A stretch of 64,000 nt of DNA, taken from NCBI GenBank assembly GCA_030435675.1, contig CM059625.1, positions 17,794,001 through 17,858,000 of the forward strand, read 5' to 3'. The position numbers and the translations under genes were made by a program. The stretch is from Steinernema hermaphroditum (Eukaryota > Nematoda > Chromadorea > Rhabditida > Steinernematidae). This document shows, piece by piece, positions 17,308 through 29,855 of this stretch; within the stretch, counting starts at the first letter, position 1; each line of letters begins with the position of its first letter. Under the pieces are notes generated by a model. That model had not been told where the DNA came from. It saw only the letters and a list, made by a program, of their open reading frames with translations, and searched no databases.

Positions 17308-20114
17308 CTACTCGTCCTCCACAATTTTATCGTTTTTGGCATCCTCGCTTTCGTTCTTGCCCAAACAGTTGCTCACTTGTTCGTCAACGAAAACGTACAC
17401 CCATATGGCGAAGAGTGTTCCTAGGGCGATGGGAATAGCTACTACGCCAGCGCTGACTACACCCAGCTGAAGAGTGAACACTGATGCAGCAATTGCACCA
17501 GACATGGCGCCTCCAAGGCCGAGACCGAAGAGGACCGAGTCCCCACAGGCGATCATTGCTGAGGCGCATCCAGTAACGCGCTTTGCTTCGTTTAGTACCT
17601 TGTATCGTTCCAGTTCAGCCTAAAAATGTGTCTTTTGTTTTTCCAAAATATGATGGTGGCTAACTCACATTCAGTTCTTCTTGAAGTCGCGAAAGATTCG
17701 CAATGCGAACTTTTCCGTCTCCAATCTTTGGACATTTTTCGTACATAGTGATCGCAATGATCCCGTATTTGATGTGTGCCTCTTGCAGCTTCTTCACCGA
17801 CATCATTCTTGGAGCTGAGCATGCTCTATCCATGCCTCTGCAGTAAGTAACTTTGGCTTCCTGAGCTGCTTCCATGCAGATGAGCTGCGCGTTAGCATCC
17901 AAAATGTTACGCGGAGTGGGTAGCTCTGCGCCTTCGAAGGTCTTGGCGAATTCCTTGAAGTACTCCACCATTCGTTTCACGGTCACCTCTTTTCCATTGA
18001 CGATTTTCGGCTTCAGCACTAATGGGCCCAAGAGAGCAGGAACCATAGCTTTCACTGTGCCACGAAAGTTTGAACGAATTTCTGAAACAGAAAGCGGTAG
18101 ACTAAAATTGTAGAGGTGGGCAATGAGAAGGCTCAGGATTCCTTAAGTAGTCATTGATAATCACGAGCTAGCTGACTCATTTTCTTTGGAATAAGGGAAC
18201 GGCAGATAAGCAAACCGGCCAATTAGATGCTTTTACCCTATAATTTGTGAATTTATCGTCTAATTTCAAAAGAAATCAAATCGGACTCCAATCCTATTCA
18301 GACTGAAGTCTCTCCGGTTGTGAATTGAACACATTAAGCGCCAGTTTTTAAGAAAAATAATGCAAAATATTTTATTGTGTGAAACAGATAACAAAATATC
18401 CCAAAAGGCGTAAAGCTTACCTCTCACGTGACCTTTAAAAGAGTTTCTTTCTGCAACTTTATAACCTGGATGCGGTAAGAGGAAGCATGTCAAATGCTCA
18501 AAGCATTCTGATAACTGCTGTCGGATGGTGCGAAGCTCGGATGGTTGTTCCTGGGACGTTTTTAGTACTTGCTGCAGATAGCATTCTCCTCCTTCTTGAC
18601 CATATGAAAACTCTTCAGGTGATTTGAAGTCTCGCACAACGAATGCTAGCGTCTAAGGATCTTTTGCATCTATGTTTCATTATCGCTAGCACTCACTTGA
18701 AATGGTTTACCGAATTGATGTGCTTCTTTTAAGGCTAATCGTCCATATTCAACAAAAAGTGATAAATGTTGAAGTGCATCTTCTTGTATATTATCCATAA
18801 TGTTATAAATTTGCACTGCGCTCAGTAACGTTGATAGTGCAAAAACTGTAGTACACGTTGAATAGGTGGACTGATTGTCAAATGTTCCTTGCGTATCCAT
18901 CTGTCAAATTATAATTATAAGACTCGCTTCGATATTCAGTTCGCTTAGTGAATCCCCTATATATAAACCGAGAACCGACGGGTCCGTTGGTCTGTGTGTG
19001 TGTGCGTTTTTCCGTGCGCACGAGGAAAACACCAACACAAAATAAGGACGCCGAGGGGATTCTAACCCGACAGTGCTCGCTTACAAACGGAGAACGTTCG
19101 CAATGAATCACACAGACAGTTGGGATGGTAGCGCTCTACTTCCACTATGTCTCTGGCGATGCTAGGCGTTAAGTGTTTTGCTGTTTCTGAGTGATTTTTT
19201 GTCTATTTTGTAACCAGCGGAGTTGTATGTTCGAGTTTCCTGAAACTTTACACTTTTTTCGGCCAACTTCAGCCCTTTGCATGAGCGCCAATCTTGCCGC
19301 CCGCAAGGCTATGGTGTCTCCATCTATGGTGGCTGTTTACCGCCGGTAGGCTACTGGTGTCTTGCCGCCCGCAGGGCTACTTGGCTTTTAGTAACTGGCG
19401 CGAATTCGCGCGCAGCCTGCGTTTATATTAACTAAACTGGTAACGGGATAGATATTCAGAATGTGTTAACACTTTCATCGTGGAAACGAATACTGGACTG
19501 CACGTCACTCACCAGAACCACTGCGTACTTCTCGCCATTTCCTGCTTCAATCATGATCGGTTCACCCCACATCCAGATGCCTGTAGTGTCGCGTTTAGCC
19601 CCTGACCTCCAATGGAAACCATGGAGTTGCGTATCGTCAGATAACCATTCAAGATTTAGGTCATTCTAAAAAGGAAACGCTGCTAATTGTAGGACAGCAA
19701 TTAAAATACAACGTAAATTAGGGCAAAAATATGCAAATTCTCGAATTGTTTATTCAGGTTGTGAGGATATAAGTACGTGGCTTACCTGCTGAGAATGTTG
19801 CAGACTGTAGAGGTACTCCAAAAAGAAATTCAACAAGAAACTCTTTCCCTTTCGGAATGCTCCTGCAACGCTGACTATCACGACCTAAGCATTCGTCCTA
19901 TATATGCAAACTTTGCATCACTCACCTTCTTATTGGCGATGGACTGGTGTCCTAGCACGCTGTTCAAAGCGTATTCATTTAGTCGAAATGAGGTACCTCC
20001 CGAATGGGGCACGATGACCTGCACTGGGCGAACCTTGTGCCGATGCTCGCTTTGACCCTTAGTGCTGAATTCCGGAAGGAACGGCGCCGTCAGTTGGTCA
20101 AAGTCGAATGACAT
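17308..20114 (-). CDS. Atlastin-type GTPase, ER membrane fusion
   Basis: There are seven exons, 19926-20114, 19786-19884, 19513-19665, 18697-18900, 18421-18652, 17669-18081 and 17308-17619, encoding 533 aa. GTPase motifs are all present: P-loop GAFRKGKS (residues about 70-77), the switch region around RDTTGIWMW, the G3 segment with MDTQGTFD, then VFALSTLLS and the G4 motif VVRDF. The helical middle domain ([39 protein letters not shown]) follows. The C-terminal exon has a paired hydrophobic segment of about 50 residues, rich in Gly and Ala, that fits the two-pass hairpin membrane anchor, and then an acidic tail. Known role: homotypic fusion of ER tubules. Caenorhabditis has atln-1 and atln-2 and I cannot tell which this is. 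The 41-bp intron (19885-19925) is exceptionally short. The 612-bp intron (18901-19512) holds a tRNA-like repeat. A GATTTCAG acceptor lies about 30 bp before the ATG. Confidence 0.95.
18960..19140 (-). repeat. Possible tRNA-derived SINE in an atlastin intron
   Basis: Read on the minus strand, the segment contains a D-arm-like GTAGAGCGCTA near 19130 and, about 70 bases downstream, a B-box/T-arm-like GGGTTAGAATCCCC near 19060 followed by TCGGCGTCC. That order and spacing match RNA polymerase III promoters in tRNA-derived SINEs. The anticodon arm cannot be folded convincingly, so it is not a functional tRNA. A TG-rich tract and a T-rich end follow. Promoter-element mismatches keep this tentative. 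Confidence 0.4.
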
Positions 20115-23071
20115 TTACTTGTCGATGGTGATGACACTGAAATCTACACCACCACTCCAGACCCTGCAACGCGCGCAAATCCAATTCGAGCGGGTCTTGT
20201 TTTTATTGAGTTACTCTGATAAATTAATGATAGAGGGTAAAGGGAGAGACTGACGGAATGATGACAAGTGAGTAAGTGTAGCGCTGCCAAAACCTCCACA
20301 CTTTTACGGCGGAACTGTCCAGCCGTGAATGAGGTAGCACGAAATGGATAACACGGCGATTGGCCAACCTGTGGCACTTAGTGGGTTAACGAAAGCCCAG
20401 CGGTGCGTGCTGCTTGCGGTGTCCGCAGCCGAGGACACCGAAGCACAAGAGATATACTGTTTTGTTTGCGCACCGCAATCACGCATACCGGCAGATAGGA
20501 CAGAAAGGATGGACGGCTGAGAGGTACAAGTAGTTACACAGAGACCCCGACGCATCTACTCATTCGAACGCCGCGTTGAGAATAGGGGCTGAGTAGCGTA
20601 AGATTCCGGCATAAAAATAAAATGATCGCATCTCATTTCATCTCAGTACGTTTCGGCTTTCAGCTATGTTAATATTAAACCCACGTAAATGGAAGAGGAC
20701 TTGCCAGCAACTGGAAAGCCACTTATTTAAGTATCTGCTATGTTTTTTGAAGTTATTTGACGTTAGCGACAATGTCATTCGTTTCCTGGTTTTTGTTCTC
20801 TGCAAGCTATACTTTGATCCTCAAACATCACTTGTTTTTATTTCAAATGTAATTTTTTGCTTGAATTCCTGTAATAGATGAGTCAGCTCACCAACGTTTG
20901 ATCTGTTGGGGCATCCAAGGGTTTCAACTGTATTTGTCAGGATTCCTATTTGTCAGTGGTATGTTACATTACCCATAGGTATATAATCTCTTGGCAAAAT
21001 ACTCTCTGCTTAAAAAAGAATCAGAGATCATTATCACATTATCAGAGATCAATAAAAATAAGAAATCTGATTCAGAACATGAAAAGCCACTAGGGTCTCT
21101 TAAATTTTAAGTACACACATTAGCTGAGTTCACTTAAAGCAATACATAGAACAAGTATGATGCTCCTAAATACTGGCTGGCGAAGGGATTGTGGCATTTG
21201 CATGAAGTGTTTATATATTAAGAACGCAAACGAGCACATGACGTTTGATACGTCCTGCGATCATTACTTTCACATCAGAAAATACGGAAGTGGACGTGTT
21301 GTGTGGCTATGGGTTTGAACAAAGTGCAGTGTTGCTTGACAGCTGTGATGCTTAATTGTGAAGTGTACTTAATTAGCAATAAATGAATTTTAAAATGCAG
21401 TTCATGTCGACTACACGTTTCCATCTATTGGAGACAATGTTGCATCGTCGACTATTCTGCAGACTGCATAAAATGTTCTGACTTTTCCTCAACGGTCCCC
21501 GACATTGTCGCAAACGACCATATCACTAGACGCCTCCGCTCTCCACTAGCGAGAAAAAGAAAGCTAGGTTTCGTTCACACAGTTCTCGTGTAATTAATGT
21601 ATTATTAAATGATATTTGCTTTCAAACAATGGCAGATGTAATTCACATCAACTGATGCAATGCAATTTCTAATTTTGAGTTGTTAAACTCTCGTCCGTAA
21701 ATCACATTTATTTTCCGGCATGTATTTATTTACATGTAAACAATTTGCGGGCAACATTGGATATCAATGTCAGCCACGGACAACACGTCTGCCTGTCAGA
21801 TCCGCATGGGGTAATATGCGGGCTAGAAGGTCGAGTCGATACGATATGAGACGTTGTTTGTTGGGCCAAAAAGCACTGTGTAACTAATTCTGCGTTCACA
21901 GTAACAATCAAAATTATTGTTTGGATGCAGCTACGGCAAAGTTTGGAATCTCTTGACTCGTTGACATCTCCTTCATGCTCGATGTTGGTCACGAAGATAA
22001 TCTCTAGCCCGTCCGTATGACAGAGAGGCCGACACACCGCTGTTATGCCGACAATATATTGACCTTGGTGAGCGCTGTGACCTCCAGTTGCGTTGCCTTC
22101 TCCTCATATCCCGCTTATTTACCCAGCATCACGCGCTTGCTGTAAAAATTTTTGCACTACCCGAAGAACTCTTTGCACTGCGTAAGTGCTTCTAATTCTT
22201 GTAATTTTTTGGCATGTGTGAAACGGCGAGGCATTCAAAATCCGAGAGCGCACATTAAGAGTGTAATAGCAGTTGCCGTTTGGCCATCTTGTGGGTCTTG
22301 CGCGGAAGATCGGCAAATGCAAAATGGCGGAGGATGCAGAGCTGCGAACAGATCGCGAACGACACGCACATGTTGATCTTTGTGCGTACGGGTTTGCTAA
22401 TCGTTCTTTGCTGTTTTCTTTTTGAGTTTCTCGTTTAATCATTAGGGATATTAACTGTAAGCGTCTGAAAATTTTCTATCATTTGTTTCTATTGCTTATG
22501 CGAAAGCCAGCTGCGACTATGAGTGGAGTAGAAGGTGGATATTGAAAGATGACAGAACCCGTCCTCGCAAATGACTAAAAAAGATTAATGAAAGACATGG
22601 CTTACCGGTTGTCTCTACAGATATATAATGCAAAAAGCATCTTGTGTTGTAAAATAAGGATAGCAATCATATTCAAGAAATGATCTTTGAAAAGAAATGA
22701 ACGGGATCTTAGAGCTAATTTCGCGCATAATCGTCGAACGTCTCACCGTAACTGTCATGCAGCAGAATAAACACAAAAAGACTATTAAGGGTGAGATCAG
22801 AAGACTATTAGGTTATAGAGGATGAGACAGAAGATCCCCAAATCTTCTTTTGGATGCAAAGTACTGATGGCCACATTAGTTCCTTGTTTACAACTAACCC
22901 TTAATTCCCAGGTCTCGTTCTTTAATCGGAGTGGACAGCCTGAGAGAGTGTTACATTTTTTCCGTTTTACGTAGGTGTGATAAGAGAAGCCGTCGGCGTT
23001 GAACAAAGACCGTTTCGCACGCGCATTTCCCACTATTGATACAAGTAATTATATTTGTTCAGATAACAACG
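20115..23071. other. Intergenic, about 3 kb
   Basis: The first part is the atlastin 5' region. The remainder is AT-rich and I find no exon with recognisable homology. A minus-strand frame at 21726-22037 and one at 22119-22442 are open but not persuasive. A short ATG-led frame at 22323-22440 could be an upstream exon of the next gene, but no splice partner convinces me. Confidence 0.4.
23051..23062 (+). other. Trans-splice acceptor-like site for the MTFR-like gene
   Basis: A T-rich ATATTTGTTCAG lies 9 bases 5' of the ATG at 23072, with no matching upstream donor exon. This is the usual arrangement for spliced-leader addition in nematodes. Confidence 0.5.
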
Positions 23072-23970
23072 ATGACGAATAGATTACTAGCAGGAAGTAC
23101 TTGTGCCCACAACAATAACCAAGCATTAACGTCATTAATCACTGATGGTCTCTGCTCTATAAGTAAGAAGGCTGTTATTCAGAAAGGTATTTGACGCTAC
23201 AGAAGTATGACTATTATGCATGATATTTCAGGCGTGATTCATGCATGTGTCAGGAAGGGGTCACCAAGATGGCCTCGGCTCTTCGAGACGGAAGAGTCTG
23301 CTTTTCATGCGTCTCGTGTTCGCCGAGTTAGCGAGACTTCCAGCATCAATGAATCCACTGTTTCGGGGAACGTGGATGTCAACAAAATGATGGAAGAAAT
23401 AGAGAATTTGAAGCGCATGATTGAGCAGTTAAAGCGAGACGGAAACGATCGGAACTCAATCAGGGCAAGACGATCTTTCCACGATGACGGAATTGGCTCT
23501 ATGAATGAAGCGTCGCCATCTTCCTCCGGACCCCCTTCGCCCCCGATGGCTATCCGTTGCGGAGGTCCTCCGCCACCTCCACCGCCACCACCTCCAGCGG
23601 ATTTCCTGAAGGCTAAATTACCGAAGCTGATCATACCCCACCGCTCTGATGCAACTCGTGCTGCGCTTAACGAGGCGTCAAGCGCGAAGAAATTGGATAT
23701 GATGGCTGTGCTAAAGGACTTGGGTTCAGTGAAGCTCAGAAAAGTTCCAAGGTACTTTGTCATTTTTCTTGCTCTTTTCAGTCCTTTGTTTGCAGATCTC
23801 CGGGTGGCACCCCTATGCGAACGCGCGGTAACAATGGCAAGAACACACAAAGCGACCCGGGAACGCTGATTGGCCGGGCCCTTCGTCAAAAGTTTCAGGC
23901 ACTGCATGAACTTTCCTCTGATGAATCTGACGCCGAGCTCAGCTTCTCGTCGTGGGCTGATGAAGATTAG
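23072..23970 (+). CDS. Mitochondrial fission regulator-like protein (MTFR1/MTFR2/MTFR1L family)
   Basis: There are three exons, 23072-23186, 23232-23751 and 23796-23970, with introns of 45 and 44 bp, encoding 269 aa. A coiled-coil-like helix lies at about residues 92-110 (NKMMEEIENLKRMIEQLKR). A proline run of ten residues follows near residue 155. The diagnostic C-terminal block is MAVLKDLGSVKLRKVPRSPGG, spanning the second splice junction, then TLIGRALRQKFQALHE and an acidic end. MTFR proteins share the order helix, poly-Pro, VLK(D/E)-x-VKLR-x-V-x-RSPGG, and ALKKKF. Known role: vertebrate members are mitochondrial and promote fission or act as AMPK targets. I prefer the spliced start at 23072 over an unspliced ATG at 23207, because the 45-bp intron has good GT and TTTCAG ends and the start follows an acceptor-like site. 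Confidence 0.8.
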
Positions 23971-25817
23971 TTTACTCACTTGATGTTAGAAACTCTTGAT
24001 ATTTATATAATAACGTACGGGTAAAAATGGATATGTAATGCGAGAATTTTCGAAATGGGCGTGGCATTGTGTCTGGATTTGTATTCGAGTATAGGACTTC
24101 GATTAGTCGCCGCCCAATGGGCTTCATTCCTTAGGCTTCCAGCGTCACAACGTACATATAGGTTACCAGACGACTTCGAACTCGCAGGTAGAGAGGCCAG
24201 TTACCACTGTTTTGAAGTAAACGGTTGCGTGTGTTCCCTGCTTCAAAAGCGTGCGCGAGATCCCGGATATTCAAGCACGCCATTTCGCGGTAGCTCTAGG
24301 CCTGTTCTACTCAGGTTTGCGCCCACTTCTTTGAACGCCCTCGCTCAGATAGTTCGTTAAGTCCAAGAACAGAAGGCTCAATTATCAAACTTGCTGCAAC
24401 CTACTAATTGAGCGGACTCAAATTAAGCTCCGTCCAATTAAAACTGCCCTTGCTTTCCTAGTACATCACGCGGCCACACGTGGCGCTTTCTGATTCCAAA
24501 TTACTCAAATTCGTTCTTTGCTGTCATCAAACTTCAGGCAAAACAATTCCGCGTTGTCGCATCTGTCGGTTAAGGTTAAAAACTTTATGAATCTCCTGGG
24601 CATCCAACTAACGCGGATAGACGGCTTCCAACTCAGGCTGTTTTCTTTAGTACATTACATCGTCTATCTCCTGAGAACGTTCTCACCTGCTTGCTCATGA
24701 AACATACCCGAGTACATTGAAGCTCGAAAAATACCGACCATTCCCAAAGGGTTCGGCTATGAGTAATCCGTTGTGTTATGTAGTATTGACAAGCGTAACG
24801 GCTTCTGATCGTTCGTAGTCCCTAGAGGCCCTGGGTCTTTGTTCTCCGACGCGGTAAAGTGGGAGGAGCAGAATGAAAAGGAGGTTGGGACTCTGAGGAC
24901 GGCGGATTGCGTGACTTAAATGTTATGATTTGTCGGATTGGTGGTCGCTTAAACTCCAATTTCCGTGTGCATTTTCGTCGTTCCTCAGGCTCACCAATTT
25001 TGCTTTCATGCTCGCACATTATTTCAGCTTGCGGCTTCCGATGGGAGTTTCTATTATGTTTGCTCAGATAACCATACAAGAGTTCCCTATGACGGTGGGA
25101 AACGGACTGAACAATTGTATTTCCTTTGAGCGGAAGCGAGGGTTTCATTGGTTGGGTAATTAAAAGCAACGCTTATGTTGGCATCAGACCTCCGGTAGCT
25201 ACTTAGGGTTTGATGACTGCATGCCTGCGAAATCCCTCGGATAGAGCCTCTCCACCCATGTCTCTCATTAATTCATCACCTCAAATTGGCTTTTTCTGGA
25301 AGACTACCACGCGATCGGAGGCTCTCCGTCAGCTACGATTTTTCTTTGCGAACGGCATGTCGTCACAGAGTTACTGGCTGCCAGTAGAGTTCTGCGACGT
25401 CCCCAGCTGAGACAGTTTAAGAACCTGTGACGTCCGATCTTTCATTCATTAACATAAGTTCCTTACGTGGAGCTCTTAAAAAGCATCGCATTCAACTACA
25501 TTTTTTCCTCAATAGATGCTCATCTGTCATAATCTGTTATTAAGCCAACGTTCCGCGTTGATGGACCGCTCCTGAATGAACCATTCTGTTGCGGGTTGTC
25601 CAGGCCAGATTCCCCCTAGGGCGCGCCTTTGCCACATGCGTAATTAGCATGATCTCGTGCTTGCGTGTGCGCGTGGGACGTCTCCTGTCATCAGCCATTG
25701 TTCGTTAGTCGGGTGTCATCATTTTGGTTTCAGACTTCTTGGAACAGTTGCCTTCAGAGATCAAATGATTGCCCGAATCCGATCGTAAGTGCTCACTCCG
25801 CGTGCCGCTAGAGTAAC
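23971..25817. other. Intergenic, no supported gene
   Basis: A minus-strand frame at 24822-25169 is open for 115 codons with a basic, Pro-rich composition. It could be an exon of an unknown gene, but I see no partner exons or family. A plus-strand frame at 24055-24360 is similar. The last part is the promoter and 5' region of the insulin-like gene. Confidence 0.35.
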
Positions 25818-26201
25818 ATGAGCCTCTTTAGCCATGAGTCTGTCGCCTTCGCACTGGCCTTTCTTCTGCTCATCAACGCCCCGCTGGAGAGCGAAGCCAA
25901 CGTTCGTCTTTGTGGTGTGAAGCTCACTCGAACCTTGATGGCCATCTGTCGGAACCAGGTGTGCGGCGGCTACATCGGGTCTACCGTCAACAAACGTACA
26001 TTCTTTAGTTTTGCTAACACAAGCAAAAATTGGATTATTACAGGATCCGGAATTTCTGAGAACGAGAGCTACAACGACGAGGACCATTTCATATCGATGG
26101 CCAAGCGTTCAGGAATCGCCACAGAATGCTGTCAGCATCGTTGCAGTCTCGCCTACCTGAAAACCTACTGCTGCACTGGAGAAGACTACCCGCTGTTCTA
26201 A
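25818..26201 (+). CDS. Insulin-like peptide precursor
   Basis: Two exons, 25818-25995 and 26044-26201, encode 111 aa. The signal peptide is about residues 1-27 (core VAFALAFLLLINAPL). The B chain is near residues 30-51 with VRLCGVKLTRTLMAICRNQVC. A short C-peptide-like segment starts at a KR formed at the splice junction and ends at AKR. The A chain is RSGIATECCQHRCSLAYLKTYCC. Eight cysteines (three B, five A) imply the three canonical disulphides plus an extra one, as in the beta-type insulins of Caenorhabditis. Known role: ligand for the DAF-2 receptor pathway controlling growth, dauer or infective-larva arrest and lifespan. I cannot assign a specific orthologue. The 48-bp intron is a multiple of three and has no stop, so a retained-intron form would stay in frame with 16 extra residues. 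Confidence 0.93.
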   Translation: MSLFSHESVAFALAFLLLINAPLESEANVRLCGVKLTRTLMAICRNQVCGGYIGSTVNKRTFFSFANTSKNWIITGSGISENESYNDEDHFISMAKRSGIATECCQHRCSLAYLKTYCCTGEDYPLF

Positions 26202-29200
26202 AGTACCTTTACGGCGTTCCTTTGTAGTTTTACCGTTTTTCTCGTAATAACTCCTCTATCCTCTGTGAAATCTCTGTTCGCTGACCAGGAAAAACGCCAT
26301 CCGCTTCCCCAGATTCGTGTCACACGATGCCGATCTCAAACACACCTACGTATTTATTACCATATCCAAACATCGCACTCTCTCCAATTCGATCGACTAT
26401 TTGTGTAAGGATTGTTTGTAAAGTGCATGCACATTCATCACGAATATGTAGCATGCTAAGTAGAGTGAGTAAAGTTAAGTTAATTTTTCTTTTGCACGCC
26501 TGAATGTATTAATGACGATGAGGTGCACATCAGATATCCTGAGAATTTATATGTGGTTTCAAAATTTTCTTAGAAATTTCAAAGCTGAGCAACCGAAAAA
26601 TTCTTAGAAATTCCTCGGTAAACAAGACATTTTGACGTAACGGATCCAAGCACGCGAGATCGGAAGGGTCCTTGGGTCTTCGACTAGGCGCGACAACAAT
26701 AATTAAATCTCAGGTTCCCGGTTACTGGTCTTTTTCGTAATTGTACGGTGAGAACATGGTCGTTGGTTGAAAACTACAGCCTCTGGTCGCTGTGGCTCGA
26801 TGTGTACTTTTGAGTGAGAGCACTCCAGGGCGCTTTGCCTTTTCGGTAAGTGAAGCCCAGTCATCGTAGCAGAGCGACTCATTCATAAACGCCGATTATT
26901 CTCGGTCGCTTCCGTCAGCAAAGTAGATTGAAAGCGGATATTCGATGTGAGACATCCAAGTTGCATGGTAATGAAAAACAAACATCTAAGAAGAAGCGCC
27001 AGCCAGTGTGCTTATCCGAGCGTAATATGACATTCAGAGTTGATCTCTGGCTTGTCCGCTCACTACCCCATTCACAAATCAGCTCATTAAATTTTAAATT
27101 GTGCGAATGCGACATCGGTGAGGTTTGCATCAGAGAAGAGACACGCTCTTTTTTAAGTCTTGTAAGTGGGCGTCGCTATCGGCAGCTGCTGCAATTAAAA
27201 TCGTGTGTGCTACTCAACCTTCACGTATCAAGCATTACTTCCGACTGTTTAAGCATAAGAAGGAGTGGGTAAAGCAAACAACATGCAAAATCGACCTATG
27301 TACGATAACGATCTGTGCCTTGCTGCCGTCATCATTCTTCGCAGGAAAAGCAGCATTTGGTTTTTAGTTTAAATGTGAAGTCTTCTTGTCGGACAAACAA
27401 CAAAAAGAAACGCAAATGACATTATGTGTTATGCCCAAGCTCTGTTCGTCTTCTTCAGTAAAATCGTCGAATTGAGGGCCCATTATAAAGTTCCCATATG
27501 GGACCGTAACGTCCAAAATCTCACGCTATCATTGCTCCGATGAGGACGCTATATAAGGCAGTATTTCATATTTTGCACTCGGATTTCCCTTTTCGATGGC
27601 ATTAAACTATCGATTGTCTGCTTGTTTGTCTTTCTTCTGCGATCGAATTTAAAGGTAAATCTAAGAAATCGGAGCGTGTTCGTCTTAAAAGCTATTCACT
27701 TCTCAGAAAACGAATCTACCGTATACCTGGAATTTAGAAAAGCGTTATGTTTACTAGAAATGGTGTTAGTCCATTTTCACTGCAATTCTGTCGTCATTGG
27801 CCCCTTGACGCATACAAAAATATCCTTTGCCGTAGTGAGCCGTATTTAACGTTTATCAGTTCTTATTTGGTAACACCACATCCCACAAAACCCGACCTTA
27901 CAATAGACCATGACATAAGTGCATTTTGATCATGGAGACAGCACTCATTAACCTCTCCCTCACCTTAAGGTTACCGTTTACGCAGTGCTTTACTGCGGAT
28001 TACTTTAAGTTCACCGAACAGAGAAACAACAAGCATTTATTTGTAGCTTAACCGAGCCTGACTGCTTTAAGCACTTGTACGATTTGACGAAATTCCATTA
28101 TACGCAACTATACAAACATGTTTACAAAACTACATTTTTAGCGCTGACGCACATGTCTCATGCAGTTCAGTTTATTTCTTCATAACAGCTTCAATTTCCT
28201 GAACGGTACAAGGGATGTTTTTTGAAGTACAAATCTGTGCATCAAGTACAGACCCCTATGAAAACTTTCCCACAGCAATGCTATCATCAAATCTTCTCTT
28301 CTCGCCTCATTTCGAGCGAATTATCGACGATCTGCTAAGGTAACAAAAATTGCATAGTGTAACGCTGAGTTCGCTGTCGCTTTTCAAAACAGATCATGTT
28401 AAGAGAGAAATGTCCTTAAGAAGAGGACAACGTTGTACTGCGAAAATTTTACCCTAATTTGGTCTTTGGCGTTTTCGAGATCCTTTCAGTTGTAATTTCA
28501 TAAAAAGGGTACTAGTTAGTCAAAAATGTTCTTCTAGCGAACATTAGCGGACTGCTCTTAGTTCACTACAACTCACCCCTTTGTTCATTTGCCCGCCGTG
28601 GCGTTCGACTCGGCCGGGTGCGCTATAAAAACGCTTGTTTTCAGACAGAAATTTGATAATTTAAGTCGATATTGTAGACAACAACACAGCTAGGAAGTGC
28701 CGCCATATGAATATTAAAGTTGTTGTAAGGACAAAGCAGAAGAATTAACCATAGGAAAACTGTTAAAGGGACCAGATCTTGGAGGACAGAACTTTTCGAA
28801 GGTTCTGAAATTTTTCTTCCCGCGACATCTTGAAGTGCCAGAAAAATAACCTTCAAGACAGAATAGTCCTCTTACAGTAAGAGCAATGCAATATATAAGT
28901 CTCCACTCACTGTGTGAAGTGAAAGCTAACTCTACTCAATAATGAGCCAGCCGATTCCACCCAATGAGCAGCACTTTAAAAATATCAGATATTTACGGAG
29001 CGATCCGTTTTCAATTTAGCAATCCAATAGTAAAAACCTGCCAGCGGAACATTGTGTTTGGAAAAAGTGATTAGTTTCAAAAAACACAGTGAACGATGTG
29101 GATTAGTGGATTCCCACATTAGACGGTTGTAAGATAGACCACATGAACACCAAACAGAGTGGTACATAACACAAATATGTAGTGAGTTCCAGAATGTAAA

Positions 29201-29855
29201 AGCAAAATTAACTTTATTTGTTGTAGTTCGTTGGGCAGTCGGCATTTTGGGTCACATAATAAGTATTTGGTCCTACAGAGCGGTCCGTCTCGAGGTCGTT
29301 GCCGCGGCAGTCTTCCAGAACGGCTGGCCTTTTCTTCTCATCGACGCAAAATCTAATGCAAAGGCAATGGATTCACTGACGCCAATGACCTCCTTCAGTA
29401 ATATCGAACTGAACTTTCCCGCTTTGAAACTGAAAAAAACAACTGAAACTTTCCCGCTTTCACGGTAAAATTGTTGGAGCTTCGTCCATCTTCTTTTTTA
29501 AACGGCGGACTGTGCCACTATTGTAGCTTGCCGCGCCAACGTCTAACCCAGAATTGGCACGCGATTCAAATCTTGCTGAACAGTGGGAAACCCCGTTGAA
29601 ACAGGATGCCACGTCTTGTCGCGACAACAATACATTCTTATTCCATTTTCTCTATTCCCGCGTTCTCTGTTTGCATTATCCGATATGCACGTAATATTTT
29701 TGCTTCTGTTTCTTGCCACGATTTAATTTCACACCAAATTCCGATTGGCACTATTGATTGCTCAGATCTCAAATAATTTCTACTCGCTTACTTAAGCTAT
29801 CGCGACGTTAGACTCAGTTTGTTCTATAGCAGCTCTGTTTTCAGATTTTTCTATA
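26202..29855. other. Intergenic, about 3.6 kb
   Basis: The region is AT-rich. No exon, RNA gene or repeat that I can support was found. Short open frames on both strands lack homology and splice partners. Confidence 0.4.

Noticed and set aside
22119..22442. 107-codon Arg- and Ser-rich minus-strand frame
   Set aside because: Composition looks like a shadow frame; no domain.
23207..23231. Unspliced start MTIMHDISG for the MTFR-like gene
   Set aside because: A 45-bp intron with GT and TTTCAG ends removes this segment and joins an upstream exon that follows an acceptor-like site.
24822..25169. 115-codon minus-strand frame, basic and Pro-rich
   Set aside because: No homology and no flanking exons in frame. 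Could be chance, so it is mentioned only in the gap entry.
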